Source: Planctomycetales bacterium (GTDB taxonomy: Bacteria > Planctomycetota > Planctomycetia > Planctomycetales > Planctomycetaceae). From it: DNA of 64,000 nt. Numbering within the stretch: the stretch's first letter is position 1; every line of letters starts with the position of its first letter. Made by a program: the position numbers and the translations under genes. The notes under the pieces were generated by a model that was not told the origin of the DNA, made no database searches, and worked only from the letters and a program-made list of their open reading frames with translations. The stretch lies in the NCBI GenBank assembly GCA_026400835.1, contig JAPLOA010000076.1:62001-126000 (forward strand), written 5' to 3'. This document shows, piece after piece, positions 54,801-62,852 of this stretch.

Positions 54801-56237
54801 CTAGACCATAATGTCGTGCAGAACTTCGCCGTGGACATTCGTCAGACGTCGCTGGATACCGTTGTGGTAATAGGTCAGCCGCTCGTGGTCGATTCCAAGC
54901 AGATGCAGCACTGTCGCGTGGTAGTCGTACCAATGCACCGGCTTTTCAACGGCCTTCCAGCCGATCTCGTCGGTTGCGCCATAGGCTACTCCATGCTTCA
55001 GACCGGCTCCTGCCATCCAGATGGAAAACCCATACATGTTATGATCACGGCCCGTACCGACCTGATCAGCACCGGATTGCGTAAACGGTGTTCTCCCAAA
55101 CTCGGAGGTACACAGGATCAAAGTATCCTCCAGCATCCCGCGCTGGCGCAGATCCTTCAGCAGTGCCGCGACCGGTTGATCGAGCCGGCCGGCTTCACGC
55201 GTATGATTCTCCTTCACGTCTTCGTGGCCATCCCAGTTGATACGGGGAGAACCAAACGAGCCACCGGAAAACAACTGCACGAAACGAACGCCCTTCTCCA
55301 GAAGCCGGCGAGCCAGCAAACAGCGACTACCAAAATCAGATGTCTCCTCCTTGTCCAGACCATACATCAGACGAGTCGCTGCCGTCTCCTGTTTGAGGTC
55401 AGTCACATCTGGTACCGCGAGCTGCATTTTCGCAGCCAGCTCGTAGCTTTTCATTCTTGCCAACAACGCGTCTTCCGTTCCGGTAACAGCCAGATGTCGG
55501 CGATTGATCTCTTCAAGAAGTTTACGGCTGGCCAAATCCGAGCCAGCAGGAAGCTCACGCGACGGAAACAGATCGTAAATCGGTGGCCCCTGGCTTTGAA
55601 ACGTGACGCCCTGATGCTGAGCCGGCAAAAATCCGTTTGACCAGTTGATCGTGCCTCCAGCAGGAAGACCTCGCCCGTCAGGCAAAACAACGTACGAAGG
55701 AAGCTCATCTGTTTCACAGCCAAGCCCATAAGACACCCAGGCTCCCATCACCGGAAAGCCGTTGAGACGGAATCCTGTATTTTCCTCAAACGTCGCAGGC
55801 GTATGATTGGCTGATTCCGCAACCATAGAACGCACAACAGTCAGTTCATCGGCAACCTCGGCGATATGAGGAAACAGATCGGAAACCCACAGTCCACTTT
55901 GGCCTCGCTGTTTGAAGTCCCAGTCATTCTTTCGAATCAATCCAACCTGATTGAAAAACGTCGCAGGTCGTTCTTCGGACTGCAAAGACTTCCCGTGAAA
56001 CTTCTCCAGTTCCGGCTTGTAGTCGAACGAGTCGATATGACTCACTCCGCCACACAGACACAGGTGGATGACTCGCTTCGCCTTCACGGGAAGATGAGGT
56101 GTCCCTTTCGCTTCGGCCGGAACAGCATCAGCTCTCACAATGCGATCCCTCATCAGCAATGAAGTGAAAGCAGCACCGGTGAGTGAAGCGGTGGAAAAAT
56201 CGAGCACTCCACGTCGGGAGATTCGGTCAATCGTCAT
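54801..56237 (-). CDS. DUF1501 family exported protein (5)
   Basis: 478 residues from ATG 56237, chosen over the TTG at 56249 because GAGGTG lies 4 bp before the ATG. Leader SRRGVLDFSTASLTGAAFTS. Motifs: CLCGGVSHIDSFDYKPELEK, FKQRGQSGLWVSDLFPHIAE, CTSEFGRTPFTQSGADQ and the C-terminal NGIQRRLTNVHGEV, the same subgroup as the gene at 17402. Its operon partner upstream is the DUF1549/DUF1553 gene (56365), separated by 127 bp that include a palindromic repeat. Exported, alkaline-phosphatase-like fold, substrate unknown. Confidence 0.9.
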   Translation of the reverse strand: MTIDRISRRGVLDFSTASLTGAAFTSLLMRDRIVRADAVPAEAKGTPHLPVKAKRVIHLCLCGGVSHIDSFDYKPELEKFHGKSLQSEERPATFFNQVGLIRKNDWDFKQRGQSGLWVSDLFPHIAEVADELTVVRSMVAESANHTPATFEENTGFRLNGFPVMGAWVSYGLGCETDELPSYVVLPDGRGLPAGGTINWSNGFLPAQHQGVTFQSQGPPIYDLFPSRELPAGSDLASRKLLEEINRRHLAVTGTEDALLARMKSYELAAKMQLAVPDVTDLKQETAATRLMYGLDKEETSDFGSRCLLARRLLEKGVRFVQLFSGGSFGSPRINWDGHEDVKENHTREAGRLDQPVAALLKDLRQRGMLEDTLILCTSEFGRTPFTQSGADQVGTGRDHNMYGFSIWMAGAGLKHGVAYGATDEIGWKAVEKPVHWYDYHATVLHLLGIDHERLTYYHNGIQRRLTNVHGEVLHDIMV

Positions 56238-56291
56238 AACACACCTCAAACAAGGGCATTGCCCTTAACCCAAGCCATCTGCTGGTTGTTT

Positions 56292-56342
56292 CCCGTCGAC
56301 GAAGCGACGGGCGTACCGTAAACCCGTCGCTCCGTCGACGGG
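56292..56342. repeat. double palindrome between DUF1549/1553 and DUF1501 genes
   Basis: Arms 56292-56311 and 56323-56342 (CCCGTCGACGAAGCGACGGG type) match in 19 of 20 positions as an inverted repeat with an 11-nt spacer; each arm can also fold alone (CCGTCG/CGACGG), allowing a cruciform. Looks like a REP-like element and may tune the distal gene's expression. Confidence 0.75.
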
Positions 56343-56364
56343 CACTTCTTGTTCACGCAATTCG

Positions 56365-59300
56365 TCACCGCAAATACAAAAACTCATTACTGTTCAGAAT
56401 CACTCTGCAAAACGCTGCAAGTCCCCGGCTCGCAACAAAATCGTCCGCCAAATCGATCTCCTCCGGAGTCGCCTCGCGTCCAAAGGCTCGAAGATAGACT
56501 CGAGACACCTGCGTTTTGACCTCTTCACCCGCCTCCTGCTTCACCTGCTTTGCGAAGTAATCGGCCATCGTAAAGACCAGCGAGTTATTCATCAGCGACA
56601 AGGCCTGCAACGGAGTGATCGTATTCGCTCGCTTCGGCGCTGTGGTTGAGGGATCCGGACAATCAAATGTATCAAGAAACGGATTCCGTCCACCACGCGG
56701 CATAAAGCGATAGATCGTGCGACGATGAGTTTCAAAGTTCGCTTCCTCAAGCAGCTTGTAGAAATTGCTGCCTTTAAATTTGAAATGCTCGACATCGCGA
56801 TAACCGCGGCCCCCGATTTCCGGATTCAATCGCCCTGTGACCACCAACACCGCATCGCGAAGCTCTTCTGCGTCCAGACGCTGAGGGGACTTTCTCCACA
56901 GGAGTCGATTGTCCGCATCAATACTGCTGTTAGCTTCAACAGGTGCCGAGCCTTGCCGATAAGTCGCTGAAGTCACGATCAACCGATGCAATGGCTTGAG
57001 CCGATATCTCATTGACTGAAACTGCACAGCAAGCCATTCCAGCAGTTCCGGATGGCTTGGCTGCCCACCGTTAAAACCGAAATCGCTGGGCGTGGCGATC
57101 AGCCCCTGACCAAAGTGGTAGTGCCAAACTCGATTCACCATGACTCTGACAAACAACGGGTTGTCATGATGAGTAATCCAGTCGGCCAGCCGAATTCGAC
57201 GCTCTGCATCGGGAGCATCTGGAGCCAGTCCAAAGCCAGCCTCGCCTCCGGGCACAGCCAACAATCCGGTTGGCGTTACAACATCGCCGGGACTTCCCAC
57301 ATCGCCTCGACGCAGAACTCGCGAAGCACCTGGATCGCTCGAGACACAGGTATAGAGTACTCGTGATTCGGAGTTCACAAGGCTATGGCGTTCATTGCTC
57401 AACAGGTTCTTTTCATCCACTAATGCCTGATGGTTTTTACGTTGTGTTTCCGTCAGTCTCGCCAGCATATCTTTGTCAGACACATGGTTCATGTCTGATG
57501 CACCTGCAGAGGCGGCGACTTCCTCGGCCGTCAGTGCGCGATCGTAGAGCAAGGCTCGATCAATACGACCAGCCAGCATTCGATTACCGCCCGGTGGCCC
57601 ATGACGCAGACCGAAGAGGAGCTGAAACTTTCCTGCAGCATACTTTTGGAGTTCACCCGGTCGATACGCAGCACCATACGGCTTTCCATCGCGATAACCC
57701 ATAATTGTCCCGTCAGCCTGGTAGACGATGGCGAAGTGAACCGGCCGTTGAGTCGCCTCGGTTTCTTCCGCTCCATTAAACGACATTGTTCGAACAAAAC
57801 CGTTGCTTCCGGCCATCCATTTGTGAGCCTCTCGTTCGCCAAACACAATTGCGTCAAACGTAGCGCCATCTAAAGTCTGCAGGCTGATCGCTCCTCCCCC
57901 GCCCTGCTCCAGGTTATCCAACTGAACCCATGCCTCCAGAGTCTTCTCGGCAATGTCAGTCGCAATCGGGGTCGAGGCGACGAAGCCATCTTTACCGTCG
58001 ACGACCAGCATTCCTTTCTCCAGCCGCGTTCCGCCGCTGAGCGTCGCCTTGATCGTGCCCGCGCTTTCATTCACGTCTTCGTTGAATTCCCATCGTGCCA
58101 ATGCTTTGGGAGGCTCCGGCCCCTTGTAGCCTGCTACTTTGCGTTCTGCGATGATGGTATCCCGAACCGGTTTCTCAATCGCATCGAGTTCGTCTTGCAG
58201 TACTTTCGTTCGTTGATCAATCCACTGAATTCGTTGCTGCTGTTCGGCCGACAGTGGGACTCGAATGTTCCGTTCCCCGTGAGTCACTCCGTTGAGTGTT
58301 GCAGCAAACTGGTAGTAGTTCTGCTGTGAGATCGGATCAAACTTGTGATCATGACACCTTGCACAGTTAGCCGTGAGTCCAAGAAATGTCTGACCTACAG
58401 AGCCAACCAGATCTTCCAACTCATCCTGAGCCATCGACATCCGCATCTTGTCGTTCGATGGCAGAGTTGTATTGTGCGGTCCAGCCACCAGAAATCCGCT
58501 GGCCGAAACTGCATTGAAATCATCCGGATACAGTACGTCGCCGGCTAACTGCAATCTGACAAATTGATCATATGGCATGTCCTGATTCAACGCATTGATG
58601 ACCCAGTTTCGATAGTGCCAAAAGTTATCCCTGGGCTCGTCGTACTCGAACCCGTTGCTTTCTCCAAACCTTGCAACATCCAGCCAATGCCTTGCCCAGC
58701 GTTCGCCATAATGAGGCGAGGCCAGCATGCGGTCGACAAGTTTCTCCCAGGCATCATCAGAGTTGTCGACGAGAAATGCATTAACTTCATCAGGAGTCGG
58801 TGGCAGCCCCAAAAGATCAAAACTGAGTCGCCGAATCAGCGATCGTTTATCAGCGATCGGTGACGGCGACAGACCTGCTTTTTGAAGTCTCTCCAAAACG
58901 AACGCATCGACAGGATTTTTTGACCAGCCAGCCAGCTCAACCTGAGGTGGTGTAGGGCTCTGCAAAGGTTTCAGGGACCACCAATCAACACCAGCTCGCG
59001 AATCCGTCGTGAATCGAAACGGATCGATTTTCTCAGTCCCCCACTTCGCACCGCCAGTGATCCAGGCTTTCAGCGTCGATTTTTCTTCATTCGTCAACGG
59101 TTTCTTCGGCGGCATCGTGTCCGATGCGACATGCTGCCAAAGAAGACTATTCTCCAAATCACCGGGTTCGACAACAGGTCCCGACTCTCCTCCGGCCATG
59201 GCGGAATCGCGACTGGAGAGATCCAGCTTTCCCTTGGCGTCCGGCCCCTCGTGACAGCTAAGGCATCGCTGTACGAACAAAGGTGCAATCGTTCGATCAA

Positions 59301-59397
59301 AATCTGTAGCTTCGTCAGCGGCGACGATCCGCATCGACGTCACAAAAGTCAAAAGCACCAGAATACTTCTCGATGCAATCATTCGAAAACAAAACAT
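56365..59397 (-). CDS. DUF1549/DUF1553 planctomycete cytochrome-like protein with LamG insert
   Basis: 1010 residues with a signal peptide. Heme motif CLSCH (C45-H49) and TMPPKKPLTNEE in the PSCyt1 domain; DUF1549 (RRLSFDLLGLPPTPDEVNAF, HYGERWARHWLDVARFGESN) ending in a second heme motif CARCH (from C345); a LamG-like insert (about 430-630; KTLEAWVQLDNLEQGGGGAI ... GRIDRALLYDRALTAEEVAA); and DUF1553 (VRVMVNRVWHYHFGQGLIAT, DSFDC-like DTFDCPDPSTTAPKR, LQALSLMNNSLVF). It retains Glu in AQDELEDLVG, where the paralogue at 19987-22752 has a stop. Exported and likely diheme; partner of the DUF1501 gene at 54801. Reaction unknown. Confidence 0.92.
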   Translation of the reverse strand: MFCFRMIASRSILVLLTFVTSMRIVAADEATDFDRTIAPLFVQRCLSCHEGPDAKGKLDLSSRDSAMAGGESGPVVEPGDLENSLLWQHVASDTMPPKKPLTNEEKSTLKAWITGGAKWGTEKIDPFRFTTDSRAGVDWWSLKPLQSPTPPQVELAGWSKNPVDAFVLERLQKAGLSPSPIADKRSLIRRLSFDLLGLPPTPDEVNAFLVDNSDDAWEKLVDRMLASPHYGERWARHWLDVARFGESNGFEYDEPRDNFWHYRNWVINALNQDMPYDQFVRLQLAGDVLYPDDFNAVSASGFLVAGPHNTTLPSNDKMRMSMAQDELEDLVGSVGQTFLGLTANCARCHDHKFDPISQQNYYQFAATLNGVTHGERNIRVPLSAEQQQRIQWIDQRTKVLQDELDAIEKPVRDTIIAERKVAGYKGPEPPKALARWEFNEDVNESAGTIKATLSGGTRLEKGMLVVDGKDGFVASTPIATDIAEKTLEAWVQLDNLEQGGGGAISLQTLDGATFDAIVFGEREAHKWMAGSNGFVRTMSFNGAEETEATQRPVHFAIVYQADGTIMGYRDGKPYGAAYRPGELQKYAAGKFQLLFGLRHGPPGGNRMLAGRIDRALLYDRALTAEEVAASAGASDMNHVSDKDMLARLTETQRKNHQALVDEKNLLSNERHSLVNSESRVLYTCVSSDPGASRVLRRGDVGSPGDVVTPTGLLAVPGGEAGFGLAPDAPDAERRIRLADWITHHDNPLFVRVMVNRVWHYHFGQGLIATPSDFGFNGGQPSHPELLEWLAVQFQSMRYRLKPLHRLIVTSATYRQGSAPVEANSSIDADNRLLWRKSPQRLDAEELRDAVLVVTGRLNPEIGGRGYRDVEHFKFKGSNFYKLLEEANFETHRRTIYRFMPRGGRNPFLDTFDCPDPSTTAPKRANTITPLQALSLMNNSLVFTMADYFAKQVKQEAGEEVKTQVSRVYLRAFGREATPEEIDLADDFVASRGLAAFCRVILNSNEFLYLR

Positions 59398-59645
59398 CCC
59401 AATGGCCTCGCGCGTGGGCTCCCGTTTCAGTCAGGGACTACTGCGTCATCAGGATAACCAGCGACTCGGGGCGTGTCACTGAACAAGGTATCAGCGACGC
59501 GATGTCAGGATCTTTCTCTGGCGGAAACTTTGGTGTGGTTTCGCGCGGCAGGCGATTTAACACTCCGGAGACACTGGAAAGAAATCTGGCACCCACAAGA
59601 ATCTGTTGCGACGCCCCTCGCACACTGTCTCTCTCAGGTTTTGAA

Positions 59646-60095
59646 ATGACTTTTGCGGATCATCGAACAGAAACTTACGGGCCGTTCAGACCTATCGTTT
59701 CCTTACTGACGGTTCTGTCTGTCATTGCATTGCCGTTAAATGGGCTTGAGCCAGCGTGTGCACAGGCGGCTAATGTTATTGTCGCAGGGACAACTTCAAA
59801 TCCGCTGCTCGGGAACTATCGCGGCACTTTGACAGCGATTTCAGGACTCGGTATTTCTGCACAAGACATTGTGGCATCAGTCGACCAAAACGGGAAAATG
59901 ACGATTTTGATCCCGGGGTTGGGTACCGGCACTGTAACTCCAAATGGCGAGTCACCACTCCGGGAATTGTGGGCGTCGGCAGTTGGATTATTCTGCAGGC
60001 GTCATCGGGTCGTTGGAAATCGGACGTCCATGTCGGCAGAAGACTGTGTCATGGGACCCGAAGTTCAACCGTTTTCAGTTCTTCATCACGGTTGA
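59646..60095 (+). CDS. doubtful exported-protein ORF, possibly a degraded gene
   Basis: From ATG 59646 a signal peptide (VSLLTVLSVIALPLNGLEPA) and a short glycine-rich beta segment (TLTAISGLGISAQDIVASVD, QNGKMTILIPGLGTGTVTPN) look genuine. Beyond about 59946 the frame loses protein character, while another frame reads RVTTPGIVGVGSWIILQASS, as if a frameshift had occurred. The 3' end overlaps the protease-like gene on the other strand by 47 bp. Either a decayed gene or a small secreted protein ending differently from the frame shown. Confidence 0.35.
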   Translation: MTFADHRTETYGPFRPIVSLLTVLSVIALPLNGLEPACAQAANVIVAGTTSNPLLGNYRGTLTAISGLGISAQDIVASVDQNGKMTILIPGLGTGTVTPNGESPLRELWASAVGLFCRRHRVVGNRTSMSAEDCVMGPEVQPFSVLHHG

Positions 60096-61107
60096 TCGTC
60101 AGAGACAATCGCTGACCAGTGCGGAAGTTGGCGAGTTGTTGCTGAAAATCGGTGATGCTGGTGATTACAGCATCCTCAACAAGCACAATCAGGTCCCCTC
60201 TCTGCAGGCCCGACTTTTCGGATAAAGAATCCTTTGCCACATCGTCAACAAATGCGGGGGTTCGTTCAACAACGTTGGGGACCATTGTCAGACCGTACTT
60301 CGACGTCAGATCTTTATCTGAAATCATGGCCACATCAGCAGTCGCATCTTTAGGCTTCTGATCGACTTTCTTACCAGCCATAATCGCATCGACCACCGGC
60401 TTCAACATCGTCAGAGGAACTGCATAGTTGACCCAGGTGCGACTCGACGCATGACGAATTTCTCGACCAATCAAACCAACCGGCATTCCTGCGGCGTCAG
60501 TCAATAGCCCGCCAGCAGCTCCGGAGTTATTCGTGATGGCATCGATCAGCCAGATTGGAGATTTAACAGGAAACTTCCAGCGTCCCTGCGTTGCTTCAAG
60601 GGGAACTCTAGCCGCGATAACTCCATGAACAACCGAAACGGGTTCATTGCCCGCAGCCACTCGAAACATGTTCGAAAAGGCATACACCGACGCACCAACT
60701 TCAGGATCTGTGGCCTGTGCCAGATCCACAAAAGGAAATGTCTCACCCGGCTCTGTTTTCAGCTTGAGTAACGCTGCGTCATGTTCCGCACTGGTGCCGA
60801 TGGTGTCGACCGGGAACCTTTTACCGTCAGCCGTCACCGCGGTCAAAAAGCCTGTGCTGACGAGATGGTTCCAGACCGTCAAAACGTGGCCTTCTTTCGA
60901 AACCAGAATGCCTGTTCCATACGAATCCAGACTTCCGGCACTGGCCCCGAACAGCTTGACGATCACAGGCTGCCGCAAGGCGACAACTTCCAGATGCGTC
61001 GGTGAGAGCATCTGAGCCATCAATGTTGCTGTGGGACTTGTCAGAACCAGAACGACTCCGACAAGCACCTGAAGAATCGCTACGTTTCTACGAAGTACAG
61101 ATGTCAT
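60049..61107 (-). CDS. HtrA-like pseudoprotease with PDZ domain
   Basis: 352 residues with a signal peptide (ILQVLVGVVLVLTSPTATLM). A trypsin-like fold at about 40-230: His81 in VLTVWNHLVST and Asp110 in SAEHDAALLKL are present, but the serine site expected as GNSGGP reads GAAGGL (Ala198), so the nucleophile is lost. A PDZ domain (about 260-345; DSLSEKSGLQRGDLIVLVED, ITDFQQQLANFRTGQRLSLT) closes the protein. Its start overlaps the stop of the intact paralogue upstream by 4 bp. Probable role: substrate-binding or regulatory partner of the active protease. Last gene of the NPCBM-protease-pseudoprotease operon. Confidence 0.85.
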   Translation of the reverse strand: MTSVLRRNVAILQVLVGVVLVLTSPTATLMAQMLSPTHLEVVALRQPVIVKLFGASAGSLDSYGTGILVSKEGHVLTVWNHLVSTGFLTAVTADGKRFPVDTIGTSAEHDAALLKLKTEPGETFPFVDLAQATDPEVGASVYAFSNMFRVAAGNEPVSVVHGVIAARVPLEATQGRWKFPVKSPIWLIDAITNNSGAAGGLLTDAAGMPVGLIGREIRHASSRTWVNYAVPLTMLKPVVDAIMAGKKVDQKPKDATADVAMISDKDLTSKYGLTMVPNVVERTPAFVDDVAKDSLSEKSGLQRGDLIVLVEDAVITSITDFQQQLANFRTGQRLSLTINRDEELKTVELRVP

Positions 61108-62852
61108 TGTTTCACCTTCACTTCGCCCATTGTCAGCCAGGTCAGCTGCTCCTGAACACCTGCAACGATGCCAATACGCCCCGGGAAGACAGCGTTTTCG
61201 GATTCCTGCCAGTTCTCAAAGACCAACCGCGCTTCGTCAATACCCTGCCCATACTCCACGTCAACGCCAACGGGAAACGGTGACTCTGATGTGAAGTACC
61301 ACCGGGAGGTGCGAGCCCCTTCGCGAGTCACAAGAATATGAACGGACTTCTGCAAAGGCAGATGCAGAGTTTGTCCCATGGCGAGTTGCTCGTTGAAGGC
61401 AGCCTTCTCACCACTCAACAACTTGCGAAGCTGAAGTACCGCCGTTAACAAACCAGGCAGCTGAGCTGGTTCTTCGGCAGCAACGGGATTTTCTGCGTTC
61501 TGAAGATACGGCACACCGTCGAGCTTTAGCCCCGCCGCAGTTGGGCCAATGGTTAACTCGCCGGTGAGAGATATCGGGGGCGTCTTCGCTTCTTTTGTTT
61601 CTGATCCGGACGAAGCTAATGAAATCTGCCAGACATTCTTCGGATCACCTTTTGTTCCGATTCGTGCCCGCATCGGGTCCAGCAGTTTACTCTGCTGGAC
61701 TTCGTTGAAGTGGTAGTTACAGAAACCATCCCGCTCCACAAAAAGCCTGTTCAGCTCTTTCGGCAATTCCTCTGGAGCTTCGAATTTTTGTTTCTGGTCG
61801 TCTGGCGTTTCGGGATGTTTTTCGTCTTTCGGCTTTCGTTCCTCCGGAAGCTCCGGTGCCTTCTGAAAATCATGTAACGGACGCAGTCGAATTGTGGCGG
61901 AATGCACACCTTCTTTGTCACGCCACGTCAAAGGCAAACGGGTTCCTTCCGGATAGATCCCCAGCACATTCTGGAAATCATTAGCCGAGCTTACCAGGCG
62001 ACCAGCGAATGAAACAATCTGCGCCCGCGCACGAAGCCCGCGTCGCCATGCTTCAGACAGCTCAGAAACCTGGCTGACGACGACTTCGCCCTCTACCGTT
62101 TCGACAGTAAATTCGGGAACTCCGTGGTCAACGATCAACCCGCACTTCAAATGCTCAATGAATAACTGAACCTGATTCACACTGATCGCGTAAGCAGCCC
62201 CTGAATTCACGCGTCCGCGCTTCTCGAAGGACGCTCGGCCATTGATCCCAATCCAGCGTCCCTGAATATCAAACAAGGGACCACCGGAGTTGCCGGGATT
62301 GATTGAGGCATCGATCTGAATGCAGTCGGTATATTCCAGAAACGTGTTGGCGGGATACTGGTATCTGCGAACTCCGCTGACGATGCCGTATGTCACAGTC
62401 GGAGTAAAGTCAGAGGCCAGCAGGAAGGGGTTGCCTAATGCCATGACTTCGTCACCAACTCGCACCTGGTCGCTGTCTCCGCGCTGAGCAGCCACAAAAT
62501 CTGTTCTGCCCTGAAGTTGAATCAGAGCGACGTCGCCCGTGGGGTCGATGCCTACGATCACCGCGTCATAAAGCTTGCTGTTATCAAGCCCGCACTTCAT
62601 GAACGAGCCGGAACCAGAAGTCACGTGGAAGTTACTGATCGCGAATCCGTCCGCCGAAATCAGGACGCCTGATCCGCCGCCTTCTCCATTCGGAGCCATG
62701 ACGCAAACAACGCTGGGGGAGATTCGGCCAATCGTTTCCACCCGAGCAGACTCGCGCTGCACCAGCGTTTGCTGCGAATGAACATCAGATGCGGCAGTGA
62801 ACCAAAAAGAAAGAAACAGCAGCAACGAAGAAAGCTGACTCAGACGCGTCAT
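61104..62852 (-). CDS. HtrA-like trypsin-type serine protease
   Basis: 582 residues with a signal peptide (SSLLLFLSFWFTAASDVHSQ). Catalytic triad complete: His76 in FAISNFHVTS, Asp107 in DPTGDVALIQL, Ser189 in NPGNSGGPLFD. A PDZ-like domain follows (about 225-320; SELSEAWRRGLRARAQIVSF), then a charged Pro/Lys/Glu linker (about 325-365) and a C-terminal beta-rich region of about 200 residues not found in DegP/DegS. Exported to the cell envelope. Start overlaps the NPCBM gene stop by 4 bp, and its own stop overlaps the pseudoprotease start, so the three proteins are made together. Confidence 0.9.
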   Translation of the reverse strand: MTRLSQLSSLLLFLSFWFTAASDVHSQQTLVQRESARVETIGRISPSVVCVMAPNGEGGGSGVLISADGFAISNFHVTSGSGSFMKCGLDNSKLYDAVIVGIDPTGDVALIQLQGRTDFVAAQRGDSDQVRVGDEVMALGNPFLLASDFTPTVTYGIVSGVRRYQYPANTFLEYTDCIQIDASINPGNSGGPLFDIQGRWIGINGRASFEKRGRVNSGAAYAISVNQVQLFIEHLKCGLIVDHGVPEFTVETVEGEVVVSQVSELSEAWRRGLRARAQIVSFAGRLVSSANDFQNVLGIYPEGTRLPLTWRDKEGVHSATIRLRPLHDFQKAPELPEERKPKDEKHPETPDDQKQKFEAPEELPKELNRLFVERDGFCNYHFNEVQQSKLLDPMRARIGTKGDPKNVWQISLASSGSETKEAKTPPISLTGELTIGPTAAGLKLDGVPYLQNAENPVAAEEPAQLPGLLTAVLQLRKLLSGEKAAFNEQLAMGQTLHLPLQKSVHILVTREGARTSRWYFTSESPFPVGVDVEYGQGIDEARLVFENWQESENAVFPGRIGIVAGVQEQLTWLTMGEVKVKQ

